This document shows, one piece after another, positions 56,639-64,000 of a stretch of DNA of 64,000 nt (the stretch's first letter is position 1; each line of letters begins with the position of its first letter). The position numbers and the translations under genes are program-made. Below the pieces are notes generated by a model. It saw nothing but the letters and a program-made list of their open reading frames with translations, did not search any database and had not been told where the DNA came from. The stretch spans positions 186,001 to 250,000 of the forward strand of contig NZ_QEWR01000002.1 of the NCBI RefSeq assembly GCF_003121925.1. The letters run 5' to 3'. This stretch comes from Ignatzschineria indica (GTDB lineage Bacteria; Pseudomonadota; Gammaproteobacteria; Cardiobacteriales; Wohlfahrtiimonadaceae).

Positions 56639-57919
56639 ATGACAAAGCAAACAGAAAAAGAACAACAAGTATTCACATTAGGATTTACCAGTAAAATTCT
56701 CAATAGTGATAAAAATCATCCCGATATTCACCGATCAATGAATACCCCTATCTATCGAAGTGCTGCTTATGGATTTCCAAATGCTGAAGCGATTGCTGCT
56801 GCTTTCCAAAATCGGGAGCATACCCCTTCACATACCTATTCTCGCATCAGTAATCCTACGGTTGAGGCGTTAGAGAATAAGATTAAAGCGATCTCCGGGG
56901 CGAGAGATGTCATGATGCTCAGTAGTGGCATGGCGGCAATTTCTAATACCTTTATGGCACTCGCTTATGCCGGCAGTAATATTGTCACCTCTCCCCATCT
57001 CTTTGGGAATAGCTTCTCCTTTTTCCAATTTACTTTGGCGGAGTTTGGAGTTGAGGTTCGTTTTGTCAATACAGATTCTCCGGCCGAGATTGAAGCTGCG
57101 ATCGATGAGAATACCGTAGCATTTTTTTGTGAGCTTGTGACCAATCCCCACCTTGAAATTGCCGATTTAACCAAGATAAAACCTCTATTAGTCCGTAAAA
57201 AGGTTCCCTTAATTGTCGATACGACCGTTGTTCCTTGGTGTGATTTTGATGCAAGAGCATGGGGGATTGATATTGAGGTTGTTTCAACGACAAAATATAT
57301 CTCAGGAGGGGCAACTAGTGTTGGGGGTGCAATTCTCGATTATGGAACCTTTGATTGGTCAGCAAATAGAAGATTAGCCAAAGTGACAAATCCCGCGCCA
57401 TTTAGCCCTTTTATGTTTAAAATTAAGCGAGAGATCGCTCGTAATTTTGGGGCATGTTTAGATGCAGATAGCGCTTATGCCCAAATTATGGGATTAGAGA
57501 CGCTCAAATTACGTTATCAGGCGATGGGGGAGAGCGCTTATCAATTAGCACAGTTTTTAGAGCAGGAGGCGCAGGTTAAAGCGGTCAATTATCCTAAACT
57601 CCCATCATCTTCTTATAAAGCTTTGAGTGATCAATTCTTTAAAAATTATCCCGGTGCGATGTTAACCTTCAATCTTGCCTCAAAAGAGGCCTGTTTCCAG
57701 CTGATGGATGCCTTAAAAATAATCCGTAGAGCTACCAATCTTTTTGATAATCGCACATTGATTATCCATCCGGAATCGACCATTTACGGTACCTTTTCTC
57801 CGGAATTGAAAAAGTTGATGGGAATTGATGAGACGCTACTTCGTCTCTCTGTGGGGCTAGAAGAGTTAGAAGATCTTAAAGAAGATCTTCTTTCTGCGCT
57901 CGTAAAACTCTCTTTATAG
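56639..57919 (+). CDS. PLP-dependent Cys/Met metabolism enzyme (O-acetylhomoserine sulfhydrylase-like)
   Basis: A 426-residue enzyme of the gamma-synthase/gamma-lyase family. Motifs: HTYSRISNPTVEALENKIKA near residue 62, MMLSSGMAAISNTFMAL near 90, DTTVVPWCDF near 193, the PLP lysine in VSTTKYISGGATSVGGAIL near 218 and the late HPESTIYG near 380. Closest functions are O-acetylhomoserine sulfhydrylase or methionine gamma-lyase; they cannot be separated by eye. I start it at the ATG at 56639, after GGGGAG, and not the TTG ten codons earlier. It adds to the sulfur-amino-acid theme of the window. Confidence 0.87.
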   Translation: MTKQTEKEQQVFTLGFTSKILNSDKNHPDIHRSMNTPIYRSAAYGFPNAEAIAAAFQNREHTPSHTYSRISNPTVEALENKIKAISGARDVMMLSSGMAAISNTFMALAYAGSNIVTSPHLFGNSFSFFQFTLAEFGVEVRFVNTDSPAEIEAAIDENTVAFFCELVTNPHLEIADLTKIKPLLVRKKVPLIVDTTVVPWCDFDARAWGIDIEVVSTTKYISGGATSVGGAILDYGTFDWSANRRLAKVTNPAPFSPFMFKIKREIARNFGACLDADSAYAQIMGLETLKLRYQAMGESAYQLAQFLEQEAQVKAVNYPKLPSSSYKALSDQFFKNYPGAMLTFNLASKEACFQLMDALKIIRRATNLFDNRTLIIHPESTIYGTFSPELKKLMGIDETLLRLSVGLEELEDLKEDLLSALVKLSL

Positions 57920-57975
57920 ATCGGTTATCTCATACCGATTACCTCATGCCGATTATTTCATATCGACTACTTCAT
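57920..57975. repeat. 14-bp tandem repeat between convergent genes
   Basis: Four imperfect copies of a 14-mer near ACCGATTACCTCAT. The last copy runs over the stop codon of the LuxR-type gene. No terminator is seen between the two converging genes. Confidence 0.8.
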
Positions 57976-58650
57976 GAGCTCATGACGAACCGCATAGACA
58001 GCCGCTTCAACGCGGCTCGATACGGAGAATTTCTTTAAGATATTTTGGACGTGAACCTTTACGGTACTCTCTGATATATGGAGCGCACGGGCAATCTCTT
58101 TATTGCTATCCCCTTTAACGAGGTAGGCTAAAATCTCCTCTTCACGGGGGGTTAGTGTCGCTAGGAGAGAGTGCTTATCGCTCTCTTCTTGTGGTGTTAA
58201 AATTTGAGTTACTAGATCGATAAAGGCTTGTCGATCGACACTTCTGCTTAAGGTGTAGTAACGCTCAATCGGTGCTAGTTGGTGGCGGATCTTCTCTGAA
58301 AGTATCTGCTCATGAGCTGCATCTGTGGTGCTATTTTTCTGTGGAGTTCCGATAGAGAATCTCTTTGTCACACCTTCTACCCAGAGAATAATCACCATAT
58401 CAGGCGATCGAGCGGTAAGATTTTCAAATAACTGTCGCTCTTTTGCACTATTGAGATAGTGTGCATCGATTAAGAGTAGATCAATCTCAAACATGGTAGC
58501 AGGAAGAGAGGTTAAGGATTCAGCCACGACTATCGATGGGCTATTGATCTCTATCTCATTTCTTAAAAGAAAGTCGATTCGTTCGCGAAAGAGACGATTA
58601 GGGTCGATTAGAACAATATTGGGGTTTTGAATGGCTACACTTGTTTTCAT
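57967..58650 (-). CDS. Orphan LuxR/NarL-type response regulator
   Basis: A 227-residue protein with a receiver-like N-terminal domain and a C-terminal LuxR-type helix-turn-helix ([37 protein letters not shown] near residue 195). The candidate phosphoacceptor aspartate is in LLLIDAHYL near 61. The receiver is atypical: only one aspartate in the acidic pocket (LIDPNR) and no clear KP lysine, and a 30-residue insertion-like linker follows. No histidine kinase gene is adjacent. It may be regulated without phosphorylation. Its next upstream neighbour, across 488 bp, is the divergent molbindin gene. Confidence 0.85.
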   Translation of the reverse strand: MKTSVAIQNPNIVLIDPNRLFRERIDFLLRNEIEINSPSIVVAESLTSLPATMFEIDLLLIDAHYLNSAKERQLFENLTARSPDMVIILWVEGVTKRFSIGTPQKNSTTDAAHEQILSEKIRHQLAPIERYYTLSRSVDRQAFIDLVTQILTPQEESDKHSLLATLTPREEEILAYLVKGDSNKEIARALHISESTVKVHVQNILKKFSVSSRVEAAVYAVRHELMK

Positions 58651-59138
58651 AATAATTTATGGTTCCTATCTATCATTATCTCTATCTAACTTTATTCTCT
58701 ATTTTTCTAGTTAATTGATCAGCGGTCTCTGACTGTTAACTGCGACTCTGCTAGATCTCTCTTTGTGGTTTAGATTCTTCCTATCCTATCTCTTTTTCAA
58801 TTCAATATTTATCTTTATTCCATTTTTGAATATTTATCTGTCATGATTATGCTGGCATCGGTATAAAAGTCGGTACAAAATATGATTGATTTTATACCTG
58901 ATATTCTTAGATCGACAGTGATAGATATAGGCGAATTAGATAATTTTTACAGTTATTTATGGGTATATAAATTACAGATCGCACCATTATAACCGATTAT
59001 TCCCAATCTATAACAGCCTTATTGGACCGTTATCTATCTATAGGGGATTAGGGGGAGAGATGATATTATAATGACTTGTATGATATCTCGTACTACATTT
59101 TGTACTATATCGAGTTAGATTGAAAAGGAAGGTTTTAT
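58651..59138. other. Non-coding divergent region
   Basis: A 488-bp AT-rich region between the LuxR-type gene and the molbindin gene. A TATAAT lies at 59067-59072, reading toward the molbindin gene, with no good -35. I looked for a ModE-type palindrome and did not find a convincing one. Confidence 0.5.
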
Positions 59139-59576
59139 ATGAGAGCAGTTTCTGCCCGTAATCAGCTTCGTGGTAAGGTAAGCGCTATTATCGAAGGAAG
59201 TGTCAATAATGAGGTGATTATCACTTTAGATAATGGTGATGAGATCGTTACTGTTATCACTAAACAGAGTTGTGAAACTTTGGGAATTGTCCCTGGTAAA
59301 GTGGTAATCTCCGTGATCAAAGCACCTTGGGTTGTTTTAGCACAAGCAGATGGCAATCTTCGTTTTTCTGCACGTAATCAGTTCTTAGGACGCGTTGAGA
59401 AGTGTGTGAAAGGCGCGGTTAATAGTACTGTCCACTTTGTCACAGAGAAGGGACTTGGTTTAACAGCAGTGATTACCAATGAGAGCTTCGATGAGATGGA
59501 GATTAAAGAGGGCGTAAAGGTTATCGGCCTTATTAAAGCATCTAGCATTATTGTTGCGACAGAGAAAGAGGATTAA
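59139..59576 (+). CDS. Di-Mop molybdate-binding protein (molbindin, ModG type)
   Basis: A 145-residue protein made of two tandem Mop/TOBE domains. Repeat 1 (residues 3-68) begins SARNQLRGKVSAIIEGSVNN, repeat 2 (75-140) begins SARNQFLGRVEKCVKGAVNS. The pattern SARNQ-x2-G is typical of molbindins, which bind molybdate or tungstate oligomerically and store or buffer it in the cytoplasm. Two domains correspond to ModG. No modABC transporter or molybdoenzyme is in the window. AAAAGGAAGG lies upstream of the ATG. Confidence 0.92.
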   Translation: MRAVSARNQLRGKVSAIIEGSVNNEVIITLDNGDEIVTVITKQSCETLGIVPGKVVISVIKAPWVVLAQADGNLRFSARNQFLGRVEKCVKGAVNSTVHFVTEKGLGLTAVITNESFDEMEIKEGVKVIGLIKASSIIVATEKED

Positions 59577-59809
59577 GTAATATAAAGCGAATATAAAACA
59601 GTAGAGATAGAGGGGAGAAAGATTCTAAAAAAGTAAAGAGATTGTGTATAATCTTTTATTGCTTCAATCTTTACATATTAATATTAGAGAGCATTAGCGG
59701 TTTAGGTGCTATTTTCGACACTAATGATCAGTAAGAGATAGCGTGTTACTACTATTTTATTCGACCAAATAATTGAATCGAATTATATTGAGTTAATAAG
59801 GAATCAGAG

Positions 59810-60271
59810 ATGAGAAAGCTTTTATTAGGTGCTGCGGTTCTCTTTGTTTTAGCGGCATGTTCATCAAAAGGGATTACGCCTATGAGCCAATTAGATACAA
59901 AAATTGCAACAGTTCCAGAATTGCAACATCATGATTATCAATTGGTATCTGTGAATGGCAAAGCCTTCGAAGCAGGTAAAAATGAAGCGGCGCCAACAAT
60001 TGCATTTAGCCAAGATATGCGTGTAACAGGAACAATGTGTAATAACTTCTTTGGTCAAGCAACGCTCTCTAATCGTGGTATTTTACGTGCTCAAGGTGTA
60101 GGGATGACCCGTATGCTCTGCACAGATCCTCTTCTTAATCAACTCGATGGCGACATTGCCCAGCTCTTAGAAAATGGTGCTGAAGCGGTTGTTTCTGCGG
60201 ATGGTCAATTCTTAAGATTATCAAATACAACGACTCAATTAGAGTTTAAACTGGTTGATAAAGTTAAATAG
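59810..60271 (+). CDS. META-domain lipoprotein, HslJ-like
   Basis: A 153-residue lipoprotein: signal peptide ending LFVLAAC (lipid-anchored cysteine 17) and a single META domain (residues 43-150) similar to HslJ, with YQLVSVNGKAF, GTMCNNFFGQATLSNRGILR and MTRMLCTDPLLNQLDGDI. The two cysteines of the domain could pair. HslJ is associated with heat-shock and novobiocin-resistance phenotypes in E. coli; its function is unclear. AAGGAATCAGAG lies before the ATG, and a terminator follows. Confidence 0.87.
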   Translation: MRKLLLGAAVLFVLAACSSKGITPMSQLDTKIATVPELQHHDYQLVSVNGKAFEAGKNEAAPTIAFSQDMRVTGTMCNNFFGQATLSNRGILRAQGVGMTRMLCTDPLLNQLDGDIAQLLENGAEAVVSADGQFLRLSNTTTQLEFKLVDKVK

Positions 60272-60313
60272 TTATCGTTTCTAGTTTATGCTGGAAAAGT
60301 TAAGTTAATGGAG

Positions 60314-60343
60314 AGGTGATCTATAATAATAGATCACCTTTTT
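60314..60343 (+). terminator. Intrinsic terminator after the HslJ-like gene
   Basis: AGGTGATCTAT-AATA-ATAGATCACCT, an 11-bp stem with a four-base loop and T run. Confidence 0.88.
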
Positions 60344-60362
60344 CATCAATGAAGGAGTAGAT

Positions 60363-60980
60363 ATGAAATCACATTGGAATGAGCGTTTCTCTCAAGAAGC
60401 TTATCTCTATGGAAAGGCACCGAATCAATTTATTCGTGAGATCAATCAGAAGATCCATCTTAAAGGGGATATTTTAGCGATCGCAGAGGGAGAGGGAAGA
60501 AATGCTCTCTATATCGCTAAAGAGGCTGTTGCCGCCGAAGAGCCGATCAAAATTGAGGTGTGGGATTATTCTGATGTGGCACTAGAGAAGATCAATCAAC
60601 GCAAGGAGGATCTTCCTATTGAGACAAGAGAGGTAGATTTAACAGAAGTGATTTGGCCGGAAAATCGTTATGATGCGGCGATCTGTGTTTATGGACACTT
60701 TGCTAAAGAGATGCAAGAAAAGGTCTTCCAAGGCTTACGTCAAAGCGTTAAATCTGGTGGGTGGATTGTTGGGGAAGTCTATTCAGAAGAGCAGATTCCT
60801 TATCAATCTGGAGGCCCGCGAAATCAAGATTATCTCTACTCTCCATCGCTCTTTACAAGGCTCTTTTCAGAGGATTTTATTCGCCATCTCTATGTCGGAG
60901 AGGTTATGCGTGAAGAGGGAGCATTACATCGAGGCATCTGCCACGTTATCCAATTTGCGATTCAGCTGCGCAAAGCGTAA
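60363..60980 (+). CDS. Class I SAM-dependent methyltransferase
   Basis: A 205-residue methyltransferase. The SAM-binding loop reads ILAIAEGEGRNALYIAK near residue 39 (the TehB-like type, with A/E in place of the more common D-x-G-C-G), the strand-2 acid is in VWDYSDVALEK, and YDAAICVYGHF is near 102. AAGGAGTAGAT provides the ribosome site. Substrate unknown; TehB-like proteins include tellurite-resistance and small-molecule methylases. It overlaps nothing and is followed by a terminator. Confidence 0.85.
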   Translation: MKSHWNERFSQEAYLYGKAPNQFIREINQKIHLKGDILAIAEGEGRNALYIAKEAVAAEEPIKIEVWDYSDVALEKINQRKEDLPIETREVDLTEVIWPENRYDAAICVYGHFAKEMQEKVFQGLRQSVKSGGWIVGEVYSEEQIPYQSGGPRNQDYLYSPSLFTRLFSEDFIRHLYVGEVMREEGALHRGICHVIQFAIQLRKA

Positions 60981-61015
60981 TAAAAAAAGAGGAGCAAATT
61001 TAATATTGCTCCTCT
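60981..61015 (-). terminator. Intrinsic terminator of the DASS transporter gene
   Basis: AGAGGAGCAA and TTGCTCCTCT form a perfect 10-bp stem; the A run at its left becomes the U run on the minus strand. In plus orientation it is followed only by CTCTATATT. Confidence 0.8.
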
Positions 61016-61083
61016 CTCTATATTCTCCTCTTTACTTAATAACTATCGATAGCAGTGAATTGATCACTGCTCTTTTATGTTTT

Positions 61084-62493
61084 TTAAAGAAGGAAGAAGT
61101 AAGCATAGATTGTTAAGATCCCCACACAGCAGAGGTTGAGGATACCGCCGGCGAACATCATATCGCGCTGTCTTAAGTGACCGGTACCAAAAACAATGGC
61201 ATTTGGAGGAGTTGCAATCGGCAGCATAAAGGCACATGAAGCACCTAAGCCGATCATCAATACTAATACCTCTTCAGGCATTCCCATCTCTGCAGCTACC
61301 GCGGCAAATACCGGTACTAAAAGTGCAGCTGATGCGGTATTACTGGTGAATTCAGTAAGGATAATAATAAAGATCACAACAATAAAGATGACCACTAAAG
61401 GATGTGAGCGGCCAAAGAGATCAGCAACCGTATTACCTAAGATCTCTGAAGCGCCTGAGCTTCCTAATACAGCACTTAAGGTTAATCCACCGCCAAAGAG
61501 GAAGAGAACTCCCCAATCTGTATTTTCAGAAACCTCTTGCCATGAAGCTAAGCCTAAAACCACTACTGCAATAGCACAGGTGATTGCAACATATGTATCA
61601 GGAGAGCTGATCCCGAGATGCTTTTGAATATAGGAGCCGCTAATCCATGCAATTGCTGTGACGATAAAGAGTACTGTGGCAATAATACGGGGAAGGGTCC
61701 AAGGAATCACCTCATCTGTGACATTGATTCGCATATTGAGCTTTGGCTTAAAGATGATGTAGAGCACAATAAACATCACTGGCATTAAGATAACCATCAT
61801 AGGAATTCCTACTAGGAACCAATCATCAAAACTATAGTTGAGTGCTTTTGCTGCGATCGCATTAGGAGGCGATCCCACCAATGTTCCAAGACCACCGATA
61901 CTTGCGGAGTAGGCAATTCCGAGCAAGATAAAGATAAAAGTTCCGCGTTCTTTAGAGAAATCGAGATTACTCATAATCCCAAGTGCAAGTGGAAGCATCA
62001 TTGCCGCCGTTGCCGTATTACTAATCCACATCGATAAGCCGGCAGTGACAAAGAAGAGAGAGAAGACGGTGACTCCAAGATGTCCTTTTGAGAGACGAAT
62101 CATAAAGAGGGCGATCTTTCTATCAATTTTTTGCATATGAAGTGCAGTTGCTAGGGCGAATCCTCCAAAGAAGAGGAAGATGATAGGATCTGCAAAACTC
62201 GTTAATGAGCTTTTTAAAGTGATCGACTCCGGCACCCCTAATAGAACTGCAGACAGTGGCACTAGTAGTGCTGTGATCGTGGTATGAACAATCTCTGTTA
62301 GCCAGAGAGCACCGATAAAAAAGAGAATCACAAGCCCTTTATTGGCTTGCTCTGTAAAGGGAAGAAAGCGATAGATGACAGCACAAATAGCTACTATAAT
62401 CGCGATTCCCACGACAGATTTAATCACCTTTGCTAGATTGAAACGAGATAGCTCCTCAGCTAGCAAGTCTGGGTTTTGTGCGGAACTTGCCAC
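61084..62493 (-). CDS. DASS-family sodium:dicarboxylate/anion symporter
   Basis: A 469-residue transporter of the divalent-anion:sodium symporter (SLC13/INDY) family, taking up C4-dicarboxylates, citrate or related anions. Both Ser-Asn-Thr motifs that bind sodium and substrate are present: WISNTATAAMM near residue 155 and FTSNTASAALL near 390, with GGLGTLVGSPPNAI near 200 and ATPPNAIVFG near 430. The start is GTG at 62493, six bases after AAAGGAG. It is a single gene with its own terminator. The exact substrate is not readable. Confidence 0.93.
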   Translation of the reverse strand: MASSAQNPDLLAEELSRFNLAKVIKSVVGIAIIVAICAVIYRFLPFTEQANKGLVILFFIGALWLTEIVHTTITALLVPLSAVLLGVPESITLKSSLTSFADPIIFLFFGGFALATALHMQKIDRKIALFMIRLSKGHLGVTVFSLFFVTAGLSMWISNTATAAMMLPLALGIMSNLDFSKERGTFIFILLGIAYSASIGGLGTLVGSPPNAIAAKALNYSFDDWFLVGIPMMVILMPVMFIVLYIIFKPKLNMRINVTDEVIPWTLPRIIATVLFIVTAIAWISGSYIQKHLGISSPDTYVAITCAIAVVVLGLASWQEVSENTDWGVLFLFGGGLTLSAVLGSSGASEILGNTVADLFGRSHPLVVIFIVVIFIIILTEFTSNTASAALLVPVFAAVAAEMGMPEEVLVLMIGLGASCAFMLPIATPPNAIVFGTGHLRQRDMMFAGGILNLCCVGILTIYAYFFLL

Positions 62494-62886
62494 AGTATAC
62501 TCCTTTAATATTAATAAATAATAGGTATAAAAATAGTCACACCTTACTGATCATTCTATTGAAATAGATATTGTTATTGCTTTAAGCATCGATCTTTATA
62601 GTGGATCGTGATCACGATTGCAAACATCTATCTAATAATTTGCCAGAAACTTGCGAAGTATCTATGAGATGTTGTGCAATTTTAGCGTGGCTTTATTAGT
62701 TTTATGGCAGAGAGATCACCTCCTTTATGCTCCTTTATGATAAGGTACGAAGCTTATCTTTCGCCTCAATATCTCTGCTATGTTTGACATTAGTAATAGG
62801 TAAAAGAATTATCGCGAATTATCATATATATATCTGTAATAAATTGTTATAATCTACGAATATTTTTATATATCTTTCATATTCGA

Positions 62887-62941
62887 TTTATATGTGATTT
62901 ATACGTAGTTTATATGTGATTTGTATGTGATCTGTATGCAC
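62887..62941. repeat. 11-bp tandem repeat in the 62.5-63.0 kb gap
   Basis: Five imperfect copies of TTTATATGTGA. They lie in the 506-bp non-coding region between the divergent DASS and HdeD-like genes, which shows no other gene; TATATATA-like stretches occur near 62825-62870. Confidence 0.85.
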
Positions 62942-62999
62942 GCTATGTGCATTTTATCTACATTTTTATAACAGCTGTACTCTTAGGGAGTTTTACAAA

Positions 63000-63539
63000 A
63001 TGGAAAGAGCAATTAAGAATTGGTGGATGTGGGTCTTGATGGGGATTCTCTACATCATTATGAGTGGTTATCTATTTATCAGCCCCTTAACAAGTTTTAT
63101 TGTCTTATCACAATTTATGGTAGCGTTCTTCTTTGTAACGGGGATCTTTGAAGTGATCTACTCACTGACCAATAGACATGTAGAAGGTTGGGTTTTCAAT
63201 CTTATTATGGGGATTTTACAGGTCTTTATCGGAGCCTATCTCATTAAACATGCCAATGAAGGCCTACCAGAGATGATGATGATCTTCCTCTTTATGTTCT
63301 GGTTAATCTTTTACGGTATCTCTGCAATTACCTTCTCATTTAGTCTTAAGAGAATGGGAGTTGCTAGCTGGTGGTTAACATTAGTTATTGGTATTTTAGG
63401 GCTTCTTTTAGGGCTCTCAATGTCTTACTCACCACTTAATAGTATCGAGATTATTACAACTTTGATTGGCGCATATGCCTTAGTTGCCGGGATCTATAGT
63501 CTCTACTTCGGTTTTGCGATTCGTCGTCATAGAGCGTAG
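63000..63539 (+). CDS. HdeD-family membrane protein (DUF308)
   Basis: A 179-residue inner-membrane protein with six predicted helices arranged as three hairpins, the HdeD/DUF308 pattern: WWMWVLMGILYIIMSGYLFI at the start, a repeat-like VFNLIMGILQVFIGAYLI and WWLTLVIGILGLLLGLSM later. HdeD in E. coli is linked to acid resistance at high cell density; there is no hdeA or hdeB here. AGGGAG lies upstream of the ATG. A strong terminator follows 133 bp after the stop. Confidence 0.87.
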   Translation: MERAIKNWWMWVLMGILYIIMSGYLFISPLTSFIVLSQFMVAFFFVTGIFEVIYSLTNRHVEGWVFNLIMGILQVFIGAYLIKHANEGLPEMMMIFLFMFWLIFYGISAITFSFSLKRMGVASWWLTLVIGILGLLLGLSMSYSPLNSIEIITTLIGAYALVAGIYSLYFGFAIRRHRA

Positions 63540-63672
63540 TTTACAGAGTAATCTATCTAATAATGATCCATCTAATAGTGATCTCACAGTGAACTTACAG
63601 TGATATTAAGAGATAGTTATCAAGATGGTTATTTAGATAGTTATTTAGATAGATATTAAAAAAATCGTTAGG

Positions 63673-63708
63673 AAGAGCCTCTAATCTATAAGAGGCTCTT
63701 TTTTTTTA
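63673..63708 (+). terminator. Intrinsic terminator after the HdeD-like gene
   Basis: AAGAGCCTCT and AGAGGCTCTT pair around an 8-nt loop and are followed by eight T. Upstream of it (63605-63660) are short repeats of GATAGTTATTTA type. Confidence 0.92.
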
Positions 63709-63746
63709 GCAAAAGAAAGGGTATAGTACCTAAAGAAGTTTTAAAT

Positions 63747-63867
63747 TTATCTTTGGGGCAGGGTGAGAGAATTTCTCGATTCCCGACCGGCGGTGATAGT
63801 CCGCGAGCGTAAGCTGATATTGGTGCAATTCCAAAACCGACAGTATAGTCTGGATGGTAAAAGATAA
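63747..63867 (+). ncRNA. FMN riboswitch (RFN element)
   Basis: The conserved RFN blocks appear in order: GGGGCAGGGTGAGA, TTCCCGACCGGCGGTGATAG, TCCGCGAGCG, GGTGCAATTCCAAAACCGAC, AGTCTGGATGGTAAAAG. The closing P1 stem is TTATCTTT (63747-63754) with AAAGATAA (63860-63867). FMN binding reduces expression of the downstream riboflavin gene (often ribB, or a riboflavin transporter), which starts beyond or at the right edge. Confidence 0.97.
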
Positions 63868-64000
63868 ATGATTTGTTAAAGTAACATTTTATATTGAGTT
63901 GTATCTCGGTTGAGATTATTTTAATCGGTTATTTCAGTGTTCATCTTTCATGATGAGAGATAGCAGAAAGAGTTGAAATAAGCGTATGATCTTCTCCATG
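63868..64000 (+). promoter_or_regulatory. Expression platform after the FMN riboswitch
   Basis: Small hairpins ATCTC-GGTT-GAGAT (63903-63916, followed by TATTTT) and TCATC/GATGA (63941-63956) follow the aptamer. ATG codons at 63986 and 63998 are in frame and could begin the controlled gene, but too little is visible to identify it. Confidence 0.4.

Noticed and set aside
60670-61116. Plus-strand frame of 148 codons overlapping the methyltransferase end
   Set aside because: Different frame of the methyltransferase gene running through the terminator into the transporter gene; no start signal.
61196-61627. Antisense frame of 143 codons inside the DASS transporter gene
   Set aside because: Shadow of the transporter gene on the other strand; its Thr/Lys/Pro-rich composition is typical of an antisense reading.
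62887-62941. CRISPR or origin-type iterons
   Set aside because: Five imperfect 11-mers without DnaA boxes or an initiator gene nearby; more like the other slippage repeats in this window.

Overview
The window is chromosomal DNA from an AT-rich gammaproteobacterium. Support for this comes from an enterobacterial-style his operon (bifunctional HisB, fused HisI-HisE), a gammaproteobacterial BenM/ben operon, an E. coli-type LplA, HtpG and RtcB, and an initiator tRNA. Genus is inference only: the AT-rich, protein- and amino-acid-catabolising gene content would fit a Cardiobacteriales-type organism such as Ignatzschineria or Wohlfahrtiimonas. There is no phage, IS element, CRISPR array or rRNA operon. 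Intergenic DNA is unusually full of short tandem duplications.

Layout. 1-0.6 kb: end of a TRAP transporter gene. 0.7-7.9 kb: histidine utilisation (divergent hutC, then hutU, hutG, hutI and a YjiH-type membrane protein), with two HutC-type operator sites on the hutU promoter; hutH is not here. 8.0-16.3 kb: a complete benzoate module, benM divergent from benA-benB-benC-benD-benE-benK, with a BenM box upstream of benA and nine perfect TATAAA repeats directly upstream of benK. 16.4-19.1 kb: rtcB and two secreted proteins of unknown function. 19.4-28.2 kb (all minus strand): an AhpD-like protein, an acyl-CoA-dehydrogenase-fold oxidoreductase, a 54-residue rubredoxin with a GTG start, a sulfonate/nitrate-type ABC importer with a Tat-type binding protein, then a CjaA-like (cysteine-type) amino-acid ABC importer. 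I read this as a candidate sulfur-scavenging locus.

28.5-36.7 kb: lplA, a pirin, a coiled-coil small protein, htpG behind a good sigma-32 promoter, an SDR, an SH3/anchor-type protein and an orphan metQ. 36.7-43.9 kb: histidine biosynthesis, hisG-hisD-hisC-hisB-hisA-hisFIE. hisH is missing from its usual place between hisB and hisA, where a 198-bp repeat-rich spacer lies, and hisF is fused in frame to hisI-hisE. 44.0 kb: tRNA-fMet. 44.2-50 kb: a YffB/Spx-like protein, a methyltransferase, a DMT exporter divergent from a LysR regulator, a small membrane protein and an amidohydrolase. 50.1-56.2 kb: biotin synthesis, bioA divergent from bioF-bioC-bioD, with an alpha/beta hydrolase after bioA that could fill the BioH role. 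56.6-63.5 kb: a Cys/Met-metabolism PLP enzyme, an orphan NarL-type regulator, a di-Mop molybdate-binding protein, an HslJ-like lipoprotein, a methyltransferase, a DASS-family carboxylate transporter and an HdeD-like membrane protein. The window ends in an FMN riboswitch whose gene lies outside.

How it fits together: histidine and benzoate are degraded here, while histidine and biotin are also made. Sulfur and methionine acquisition recur (CjaA-like importer, sulfonate-type importer with redox enzymes, MetQ, a Cys/Met PLP enzyme). Functions are from family motifs read by eye; no database search was run.
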